Shown: piece after piece, positions 9,991 through 17,540 of the stretch
How the letters are laid out: each line of letters opens with the position of its first letter
Numbering within the stretch: the stretch's first letter is position 1
NCBI GenBank assembly: GCA_907165275.2
Contig: OU015650.1
Coordinates: 15,034,001-15,098,000, forward strand
Length of the DNA: 64,000 nucleotides
Origin: Zygaena filipendulae
Taxonomy: Eukaryota; Arthropoda; Insecta; Lepidoptera; Zygaenidae
Reading direction: 5' to 3'
Translations under genes and position numbers: made by a program
The notes under the pieces: generated by a model
Database searches by the model: none
What the model saw: the letters and a program-made list of their open reading frames with translations, nothing else
Told to the model about the DNA's origin: nothing

Positions 9991-10282
9991 ACAATGCCCT
10001 ACAAAAACTGCATGATCCCTAGCTGTTCATCTAAGGGCAACAACAAATTATATTGTTTCCCTATTGATAACCATTTAACAGATACTTTGCATGATATTCT
10101 AGTTAGTAAATCGCCTGGAATTAAAATCATTGGTGTTAAAAGGATTTCTCAATGAATATGTAAACTGCACTTTGAAAATTATACAAAATTGGGAGGTAAA
10201 TGGCAAAATAAATGCTATTTCAACCTTTTTTACCCAAGAAGAGATAAGGGTTGGCAAGCCCTCAAAGCCCGTTAGTATTGGT
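9991..10282 (+). pseudogene. THAP-like (C2CH zinc finger) exon, copy 2, disrupted
   Basis: After a TTTATTTACAG acceptor the frame begins MPYKNCMIPSCSSKGNNKLY and continues to GIKIIGVKRISQ, then a TGA, then ICKLHFENYT. The spacing C-x4-C, about 45 residues, C-x2-H-F and the CFP motif fit the THAP DNA-binding domain. The in-frame TGA sits just before the ICKLHF segment, and a later frame shift is needed to read into STFFTQEEIRVGKPSKPVSI before a GTAAGTG donor at 10281-10282. It is therefore a pseudogene, or is read differently. THAP domains occur both in host regulators and in P-type transposases, and I cannot tell which this was. Confidence 0.5.
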
Positions 10283-10487
10283 AAGTGTCTAAGCTGATAT
10301 GATATTAAAATATCTATAGAAATATAGTATGATTGATTACAATTGTAATAGCAACGCAGTAAAGATGTTGCATTATAATTATATAATTTTTTTGTCATAT
10401 ACTCCAGAGTAACTAAGCTACATACATAGCAAAAAAGTGTCTGAGTAATCAAGTTCAAAAAAATTAAAAATCTTTTTAATTTTATAG

Positions 10488-10568
10488 TGTTTGAAGGTTT
10501 TAATGAAAAGAAGCGTTGTCCTGAACTAAGAGCTGCTGTAACTCAAAAAAGGCCAGTTGATCATACAG
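10488..10568 (+). pseudogene. Possible second exon of the THAP-like gene
   Basis: Between a TTTTATAG acceptor and a CAG|GTAATT donor the frame reads VFEGFNEKKRCPELRAAVTQ and KRPVDHT. The phase (1) fits the preceding exon donor. A related block at 6955-7015 supports its being part of the same duplicated unit. No known domain is recognised. Confidence 0.4.
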
Positions 10569-10569
10569 G

Positions 10570-11025
10570 TAATTTGCTTGGAACTCTTAATGAAATGAAT
10601 TCATTTTCTTACAAACTCCACTTGAACTATTCTGTATTTCTGTACGTTAAAAACTTTATTTAGGGATTCTATAAGGATATTATTGCACTAGGTTCTTGCT
10701 TCAGCAGTCCAAAATAATTATTTTTGCATTTAAATTTTGTGTTTCTTTTGTCTGTATGCATGTTATGTGCATTCTGCTAAAATGACTAAACGGAGTTGGA
10801 AGGATTTTCATGGTAGCCAAGTAACTACCATGAAAAAACTTATGAGTATAGAGTTGTGCAAAATGCAGATATCTGGATGGTGTGTTGGTTATGTAATTTA
10901 GAAAAAACCAAGTAGAATATACTTTAATGCCAGCAACCATATCCAATTATAGAGTTTTTAAAAATAGTTTAAAGTCTTTGATAATAATAATTGAGCTATG
11001 GTACTTATTTATCTACTAGCTGTGC
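10570..11025. other. AT-rich, with a short inverted repeat
   Basis: No gene recognised. A small hairpin (CATGGTAGCCAAGTAACTACCATG) lies near 10809-10832. Confidence 0.35.
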
Positions 11026-11202
11026 CCTGCGGTTTCATCCAAGGTAATTTCGGAGTTCCCGCGGGAATTATGGGTTAAATGTATCTACCTTCTCTGTACC
11101 CCTGACAACATGTATGCAAAATTTCATGAATATCTGTTCAGACGTTAAAGCGTGAAAGCGTAACAAACAAACTCAATTTCGCATTTATAATATTAGTAAG
11201 GA
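11026..11202 (-). mobile_element. Helitron-like element
   Basis: Plus strand reads CTAGCTGTGCCCTGCGG to ATTTATAATATTAGTAAGGA; minus-strand element of the common family, with GTATGCAAAATTTCATGA inside. Confidence 0.7.
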
Positions 11203-11302
11203 TTTACAGATTATATTTTTTTTTACCTAGATCAATAAAAAAAACTGACTATTTAAGAAATAAATTACGATGTTTGATAATTCTTAATAGTAATATACTA
11301 GG

Positions 11303-11486
11303 TTATTACTATAAATGCGAAAGAGAGTTTGTTTATTTGTTTGTTTGTTATGCTTTCACACCTTAGCGGCTCAACCGATCATCACGAAATTTTGCATGCA
11401 CGTACAGAGAAGGACATAACTTTTTATCTCGGAATTCCCGCGCGGACTATGAAATTACCGCGGGTAAAACTGCGGGGAACAGCTAA
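11303..11486 (+). mobile_element. Helitron-like element, CTAA end
   Basis: Starts near TTACTATAAATGCGAAAG and ends GCGGGGAACAGCTAA. A short deletion removes the TGTCAGGGG block. Confidence 0.65.
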
Positions 11487-11899
11487 TGTACAAATAAATT
11501 GAATAGTTTTCTGTATTTATCTTTTAAGACTAATGTCTATTACAAAAACATCCTCGTAACATCTCCATGATAGTAAAATTAGTGACCTTATTATAAATTC
11601 TTTAAAAAAAAACATACATACAGCCGAATTCAGAACCTCCCCCTTTATGAAAGTTGGTTAAAAATACAGTTAGAATATTTTCTAGAATTAACTTTATTAT
11701 TAACGTTAAATTTCCGATTGATTAAACGTTGATTTTTTCAATCAATTAAACTGTTGATTGAACTACTGAGAATAGGTCTGACATTTACTTGGCCGGATTG
11801 TCATTTTTATTGTTTGTTTAATTTTTCCTAAATAAAAATATACTACGCAATTGTCCCAACTTTCTTTTTATTTCATTTGATCATAATCTTTTTTTAGGT

Positions 11900-11992
11900 T
11901 TACATGGACTCGATTATTCATCGCTCACAGCAACGCGACCGATGACGAAGACGACAGCACAGCCCTCACACAGCGCAGCTCTCTCCAAACAC
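11900..11992 (+). CDS. Possible exon, unknown product
   Basis: A polypyrimidine tract and TTTTTTTAG acceptor, then about 93 coding bases, then ACA|GTAAGA. In phase 1, continuing from 10488-10568, it reads GLHGLDYSSLTATRPMTKTT and on; the next frame reads FIAHSNATDDEDDSTALTQR. Both are open and there is no domain, so this is supported only by splice signals and phase. Confidence 0.3.
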
Positions 11993-12098
11993 AGTAAGAG
12001 TGCCAGTGTATTTCTGATACCTACTTTGTAAATATATCTCTTGTACAAAGGTACTCGGAAAAATGTACCCAACCATGACAGCTTTAAAATATTTATTA

Positions 12099-12265
12099 CT
12101 AGCTGTTCCGCGCGGTTTCACTCTCATTAATTTTGGAGATCCTGCGGGAATTCCAGACTAAAAAGTACCATATAATTATGTCTTTCTCTGTACCCCTGAC
12201 AAGGTGTACATATGCAAAATTTCATGATCGGTTGAGTAATTAAATCGCAAAAGCGTAACAAAATA
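12099..12265 (-). mobile_element. Helitron-like element
   Basis: Plus strand reads CTAGCTGTTCCGCGCGG, then GGAGATCCTGCGGGAATTCC and a decayed right part (CATGATCGGTTGAGTAATTA). Confidence 0.65.
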
Positions 12266-12338
12266 CTTTTTCCAAAATATATCTTTTATACAAAGATAAA
12301 AGTGCACCCAACTATGACCACTTTAAAATATCTATTAC

Positions 12339-12895
12339 TAGCTGTTCCTCGCGGTTTCACCCGCATTAATTTTGGAGATCTTGCGAGAACTCCGGAGTAA
12401 AAAGTACTTTTCATTACTCATACTCGGAAAGTAGGTCTGAAGTTGCCTGAGAAGCGGGTTGAAAGTAACCCTTTTCAGCCCTAGGGAGAATCGCTTTCAA
12501 CTGACAACTGTCAAATTATTAAAAAAAAACTAGGTCTATTTTGACATTTCTTTTGAACCATGTTCCAACTTTCTATACAGCCAGCGCGATGTAAAATTGA
12601 AATAACGTAAAGTTTAAGGAGGTATTAATTAAAATAAAATTCATTCATTTTTTCTTTAGCTAATTCCTATTTTTATTTTGACTTTCCTTGCATTCGTAAT
12701 GAAAAGCACAGTGTTACCCTCGGGAGAAAGACTTATTTAGTCCCTCGATCTATTAGCGCCCTCGCTACGCTCGGGCGCCAAACCCCGTCTCGGGACTAAA
12801 TAAGTTACTTTCACCCCTAGGATAACAATGTACTATTGTCTTTCTCGGTACCTATTCCTGAAAACGTGTATGCAAAATTTCATGAAGATCGAGTT
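12339..12895 (-). mobile_element. Helitron interrupted by a second element
   Basis: A Helitron opens at CTAGCTGTTCCTCGCGG, breaks at about 12408 (AAAAAGTACTTTT) and resumes at about 12838 with GTCTTTCTCGGTACCTATTC and ATGCAAAATTTCATGAAGAT. The 430 bp between is another repeat family (12409-12837). Confidence 0.65.
12409..12837 (+). repeat. ATTACTCATACTCGG repeat, copy 1
   Basis: About 430 bp from CATTACTCATACTCGGAAAG to CAATGTACTATT. It contains a strong nested hairpin (ACTTATTTAGTCCC with GGGACTAAATAAGT around GCGCCCTCGCTACGCTCGGG). It recurs at 30080-30472 (same strand) and inverted at 30546-31140. No coding capacity is seen; class unknown. Confidence 0.75.
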
Positions 12896-13380
12896 GTACT
12901 TTGTCCGACACTTATTTTTCAACTAATTTACACAACTTTGGCAATCCATATACCTAAACTTTCCTAATGGATCACTCTATCTAGTGGTGAAAACCGAATG
13001 AAAATCAGTTACTTAATCTTCGAGTATACCGTGAACAAACAGACAAAACGCAACGAGGGACTTTGTTGTATATGTAGTGATTAGTGATAATATGTACATT
13101 CTATCATTTATACGAACGATAATATCTAAAATGAAAAAGGACTATTTGTGAACATGTCTAGTGACAAAATGTTCAAATTTTGATTATAAAGTATTATTTT
13201 TTCGTAGTAAAAAGAACCTACTAAGCAGTGTCAAACTAGAGATACAAAATAATCTGACTACAAAATAATCGAACTGGAAAGGAGAAAACATCTTCTGGGG
13301 AGCTAAAAGTGTAGACGAAAAATATTATCGCAATGCGAAAATATGTGCCACATAACATTTGATCATCGTTTTTTTTTCAG

Positions 13381-13568
13381 ACATGAACTCGAATGTTTGT
13401 CGCATGCGGCACCGGCCCGGCCCTGGCGATGGCGACAACGACATCGACGGCGACAACTACTTCAGTTTCCCAGGAACTGATGCAATCATCATCATCATCG
13501 CCGCCAACAGTGCGACTGTGCGTTGGGTCTCAGCTGAAAATCCAATCCATATTTCTTACTCACGATAG
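13381..13568 (+). CDS. Possible exon, unknown product
   Basis: After TTTTTTTTTCAG a locally GC-richer stretch is open in two frames: one reads MNSNVCRMRHRPGPGDGDND (Asp/Gly/Asn-rich), the other has a run of Thr and Ser. GTGCGT at about 13519 is a possible donor. An exon is suggested by composition and the acceptor only. Confidence 0.3.
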
Positions 13569-13639
13569 AATTGAGAAATATAATATGCATTCAGTATTAG
13601 TTATACACGTAACAATAATATTGTGTGCATGTGTAGCAT

Positions 13640-13682
13640 GGAACTCTGAATTAACGCAGATGAAACCGTAGCGAACAGCTAG
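13640..13682 (+). mobile_element. Helitron 3'-end fragment
   Basis: Short remnant: GAACTCTGAATTAACG, GATGAAACCGTAGCG and AACAGCTAG. Confidence 0.5.
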
Positions 13683-13689
13683 TCTATAG

Positions 13690-13991
13690 ATCTAGTATAT
13701 ACATATAGGTAAAATTGAACTGTCTGTTTGTAATTCCAAATTAACAGCTTTCACTAAATGCATATTATAAAAGTATTAACGGTACTTATATTAGAAAAAA
13801 AAAACATTTTTAAATTTTTGTTTGTCTGTTGGTTCCAGCTAATCTCTGAAACGGATAGACCGATTTTAACAGGACTTTCACTGGCAGCTAGCTAATGTTA
13901 TAAGAAGTAACTAGGCTACTTTTATTTAAAAAAAAATAGTTCCTGCGGGAATTCTGAAACTCACGCGGGTGAAACCGCGGGGTACAGCTAG
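13690..13991 (+). mobile_element. Helitron-like element, long subfamily
   Basis: About 300 bp, with CACTAAATGCATATTATAAA near its left and GCTACTTTTATTT, GTTCCTGCGGGAATTCTG and GGGGTACAGCTAG at the right. A second copy of this longer subfamily lies at 34245-34540. Confidence 0.65.
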
Positions 13992-13998
13992 TTAAATA

Positions 13999-14145
13999 AT
14001 AATACTATAAATAAATGTGAATGTGAGTTTGTTACGCTTTCACACATTAACTATTCTACCAATCCTCATAAAATGTTGCACACACGTTCTCAAGGATACC
14101 GAAAGGGATCGCGGGAACTTCAAAATTAACGCAAGGAACAGCTAG
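13999..14145 (+). mobile_element. Helitron-like element, internally deleted
   Basis: Starts TAATACTATAAATAAATGTG and ends AAGGAACAGCTAG; it abuts the previous element. Confidence 0.6.
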
Positions 14146-14149
14146 AGTC

Positions 14150-15050
14150 ATAATGGAAAATCGTGTTTTTTTTAAATTTCAGAATGTGGGTGAAGCTATG
14201 TCATAGACGGGGAATTCCAGAAATACTTCTTTGTGACCAGTGATCCACCTTCCAAGCTGCATAAAGAGTTTTCGGGATGATGCCTAGAGAGCGTAATTGA
14301 ATGATGCTACATTTGAGCTTAAAGGTATATTTATATTTCTACATAGTATGTATAAAACAAAGTCGCCTCCTGCCGTCTGTCCCTCTGTACATTTATCTTT
14401 TAAACTAATCTAATTTTTTAAACTACGCAACGGATTTTAATTTCTCGTCAATAGATAGATTGACTCAAGAAAAAAGTGAAATATAACGATAATAATTGTT
14501 AAAGATTTCGGAAGAAATCAAGCTAAGCTCTTTCCTCGAAAATGCTCCCGTGCGACGCCGGGGTGGATCGCTTATTTTATATACAGCAACTCTTTAATCC
14601 CCAACAACGAAAATACTGATAATATAATATCTATACTCTCATACACTTGCAGAACTCAAAACATTGATTTTTAGAAATGGTTTTGATTTGTTTTATACTT
14701 GTACCATACAAGAGCTACTTAACGGAATTTATTGGTGTTTTGATGACAAGTGCCTTCCATAAAGTTTTATCCTAACATAGGTTACTATACTTTGTTTTAT
14801 CGCACTCGATGGTATGAACTGTAGATGGGCTGTGCGTTTTCTGCTGCCTGCTTTTATACACATAGTGTTTTGTATACATAATGTTTTATATGCAAGAAGT
14901 AAGGACATGTATATTGTATCGCATGCAATTCACAGAAAGAAAATATAATTATAAAAGTATTACATTTAACAATAAGACAATTAGGGTAGTTGTACTGCCA
15001 AAATATTATTTTGTCAACACAGTAGGAAATTTTCACATTTTGCAATGATT
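14150..15050. other. AT-rich, possible small exon
   Basis: A TTTAAATTTCAG acceptor-like site precedes about 90 bp from 14183 that read MWVKLCHRRGIPEILLCDQ before a stop. No other gene evidence. Confidence 0.25.
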
Positions 15051-15060
15051 TTTATTACAG

Positions 15061-15177
15061 GAAGGCATGGGGATAGTCGACCTGTATCGAAGACTATGCG
15101 AGACATGGCGGAAGCAGTGCTTCGACCGACATGTCAACGGTTCGCGGAGCTGCTCGCCCGGAAAGTTGAGGGCCTAT
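15061..15177 (+). CDS. Possible exon, interrupted by a MITE
   Basis: After TTTTATTACAG a GC-richer stretch is open in two frames. One reads RPVSKTMRDMAEAVLRPTCQ and then RFAELLARKVEG, the other GIVDLYRRLCETWRKQCFDR. It ends exactly where a TIR element begins at 15178, so any exon here is truncated. No known domain. Confidence 0.3.
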
Positions 15178-15397
15178 TATGTAACTTTTGTTTCTATAAT
15201 TTTTCGGTCGCAATCAAAAACATGGCGGTTTTGCGATTACAATACATATTATGCAGGTTTTGACACCTAAAATATCTAGTAATCAACCAAAATTATCATA
15301 CTTCAAAAGTTGAAGCTGCCTAAACATGATTAATTAATCACAAAATCGCAATTTTTCTGATTGAAACTGAAATATGATAGCAACAAAAGTTACATAA
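15178..15397. mobile_element. TTATGTAACTTTTGTT-ended MITE, copy 1
   Basis: Ends TTATGTAACTTTTGTTTC and CAACAAAAGTTACATAA are inverted repeats. The interior contains AAAACATGGCGGTTTTGCGA. A second copy lies inverted at 36311-36515. Confidence 0.75.
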
Positions 15398-15839
15398 TTA
15401 CCCTGCTGGTGACATTAGTAAATTGAGAGTCTATATGAAAGGATGCTATCATGAAACAAATTCGTTTTCTAATACAGGAAATATTAAACTATTTGGATTA
15501 TTACTCTCAAAAGCTTCATAGATATTTGGTAATTTCTTAAAAAAATTTTTGGACGCTTTAGAGCAATCAACGTCAACGTAACGTACAACGTATATAACAC
15601 AACGGTAATCATTTTAGTTGATTGCCTTTTGAGTTCTTCTTTTTTTTTCAATATGGCAACAGACGCCTTTGGTAGGTAGGCGCTCTATTCATGTCAAGAC
15701 GAAAACAGTGGAGAGTTACAAAAATAAAGTTAGGTCAGAATATAAGATTCAGAAGTATGAACAGTGATTAATTTTGTGATGAAACATGGAAACCATTTTC
15801 GCTTCACAGTTTTTGTCTGGCGTGTCTTGGTTTGAAGTA
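15398..15839. other. Left flank of the DIRS element
   Basis: AT-rich, no gene recognised. The retrotransposon boundary falls at about 15839/15840. Confidence 0.4.
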
Positions 15840-16040
15840 AATTATACTCGTGCTTTGTCCTCTAGATTAGTATTTCAGGTAATTATAAAACACAATGTAG
15901 TAACGCATAGTGACTCCACTTCAGCACTATAGTTGAGAGAAAAAAACAAAAAAAGAAAACAGTAAGTACCTTACATTTTTGTTTTGTGACACCTACCTAC
16001 CGCTTTCTACCTTGTGCCGACTCGATCAACTCTCTTCATT
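15840..16040 (+). repeat. DIRS left inverted terminal repeat
   Basis: Positions 15888-16040 are nearly identical to the reverse complement of 20797-20957. The outer 40 or so bases are only similar to the right end (both share GTGCTTTGTCC), and the right repeat has about 40 extra terminal bases. The transcription start is expected here but cannot be placed. Confidence 0.9.
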
Positions 16041-16082
16041 CGCAATTTAGTGCTCGACCACTTCGCACGCTCGCACTACAAG

Positions 16083-16350
16083 ATGCCGAAAAGACAGAAT
16101 ACCTCAAATACTGTCGAAATTTTGGCGAAGAAATTAAAAAAATTGGAAAAAGAAGTAAAGAACTCTCGCCGCCGCGGACGTCGCCGATTACGAGTGTTAT
16201 CTACTTCGTCCGTCTCATCATGCTCGTCGCGCTCCGCCTCGCCGAGTACTTCGCACACCGTCACCGCCTCACGGAGTGCCTCGCGCACCATCACCGCGTC
16301 GCGCACACCGACGTCGCGGGACCCACCGCCTGTTCCGGAAATATCTAAAA
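16083..16350 (+). CDS. DIRS gag, exon 1
   Basis: The first good ATG, at the inner edge of the left repeat (CAAG ATG CCG), opens a basic, Ser/Arg-rich protein: MPKRQNTSNTVEILAKKLKK, a likely short coiled coil, then RRRGRRRLR and a Ser/Thr tract with SRSAS repeats. Unspliced, it stops at 16353-16355 after 90 residues. A GTTAGT donor at 16351 would instead join it in frame to 16603. Gag proteins bind element RNA; the basic SR-rich part could serve this. Whether the unspliced 90-residue protein is also made is unknown. Confidence 0.7.
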
Positions 16351-16602
16351 GTTAGTAAATGTTTTTCGACTTATCACCGTACCTATTATTCATAATTATG
16401 CAATCAGAATAGTCTGCGGGACTACTTCGCTGCATTTAAATTGACGTGCGCAGATCAGTCTGCGGGACTGCTTCGATGCACGTTCGCTTTGCACCAGAGC
16501 AATCTGAGGGATTGTCTCGACGCATACGATATTCATTAATAAAACCAGAATAGTCTGCGGGACTACTTCGCTTTATTAACGAACCGGTTGTTGACGTTTC
16601 AG
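16351..16602 (+). other. Predicted 252-nt intron in DIRS gag
   Basis: Donor AAA|GTTAGT at 16351 and acceptor GACGTTTCAG ending at 16602. Splicing leaves one A that joins AC at 16603 to form an Asn codon, and the frame then continues into the main gag frame with no stop. The downstream gag frame has no ATG for about 170 codons, so splicing (or a non-ATG start) is needed to express it. The intron carries stops in the gag frame and a four-hairpin array. Confidence 0.65.
16398..16579 (+). repeat. Array of four covarying hairpins in DIRS intron
   Basis: Four units each have a 5-bp inner stem around a 5-nt loop: TAGTC TGCGG GACTA (16410-16424), CAGTC TGCGG GACTG (16456-16470), CAATC TGAGG GATTG (16500-16514) and TAGTC TGCGG GACTA (16551-16565). 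Stem changes are compensatory at two positions. Flanking internal-loop sequences are conserved (CAGAA-like on the left, CTTCG-like on the right). Outer stems are unit-specific but still pair: ATGCA/TGCAT, ACGTGC/GCACGT, a weak TGC/GCA, and TTAATAAA/TTTATTAA. This argues for conserved structure, as RNA or as paired DNA sites. Function unknown. Confidence 0.8.
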
Positions 16603-17540
16603 ACCGAGACGCAACCGAACCCGCGGTGTCACAGGCAGCGCTGCTCAATGTTGATGAAGCGGAGGCACCATTGCTCGTGCCACCAGCTTCACCAGTGCTG
16701 CCAACGCCCCACGATGTACTGATTAGTGCAGACGTGGTACTGCCACCAGTTTTGGACCAAGTCAACGAAAGTTTGGACCCTGATATCCTCGATATCCTGG
16801 GTACCGACCCGACATCTGTACAAGAGTACGGTGCCGATATTAACAAAGAACTTGCTACCCGTCTCGTACATCTAGCTACGTCGGGGTTAGACAAAGATAA
16901 GAGAAAGGAGCTTATTGACAAGTACCTGGTGCCGGCTAACTGTGCACAAGTAGCCGCTCCCCGTCTCAACCCAGAAATTAAGGCAGCAGTCGCTGACACT
17001 GTAGTCAAAAGAGACAAAGCCATCGAAACCAGACAAACTGAAATTGCCGCTGCTATCTCATGTCTTGGTCAAACCATTTCTTCTCAACTTGTCGACAAGA
17101 ATAAAGATCACGAGTTATTAAAACAACTTATGGATACTGCACGCATTCTTTGTGATATCCAGTACAACGAATCTATCTCAAGAAGGAATTTCACACTATA
17201 TTCACTAAAGAAAGAAATGAAAGAACAATTAACAAATACGAAGGTAGATACTTTTTTGTTCGGAGAAAATCTACCCGAAACCATAAAGACAGCGAAGGCT
17301 GTTACAAAATCAGTTTCTGACTTAAAAGTCGAACAATCCAAAAAGTCAAGACCTTCGACATCAGCGCAGTCATCTAAAAATTTAAACTGGAAGACGGGGT
17401 CCGGAAACCGCAGGCCGGCACCGGGCCCCCAGCGCCGGCCGCCGCCTGCCGCAGCGCCCAGCCACCCGGCCCCTGCACCGAAGCCCGCCAGCTCGTCGCG
17501 CGCCTATCCGCAGCGTCACAGGCAGACGCGCCGTCGATAG
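16603..17540 (+). CDS. DIRS gag, exon 2 (main gag)
   Basis: Open from the acceptor at 16602 to a TAG at 17538-17540, about 311 codons. The order is an acidic N-terminal part (LDPDILDILGTDPTSVQEYG), a helical middle (LVHLATSGLDKDKRKELIDK), then a basic Pro/Arg-rich tail with PAPGPQRRPPPAAAPSHPAP. No CCHC zinc knuckle is seen, as is usual for DIRS gags. The tail is GC-rich, unlike the rest, because it overlaps pol and the frameshift structure. No ATG exists near its 5' end, which supports joining to exon 1. Confidence 0.8.

Noticed and set aside
16083..16350. The SR-rich first frame of the DIRS element as an unrelated host protein
   Set aside because: It lies inside the element between the left repeat and gag, in phase with gag across good splice signals.
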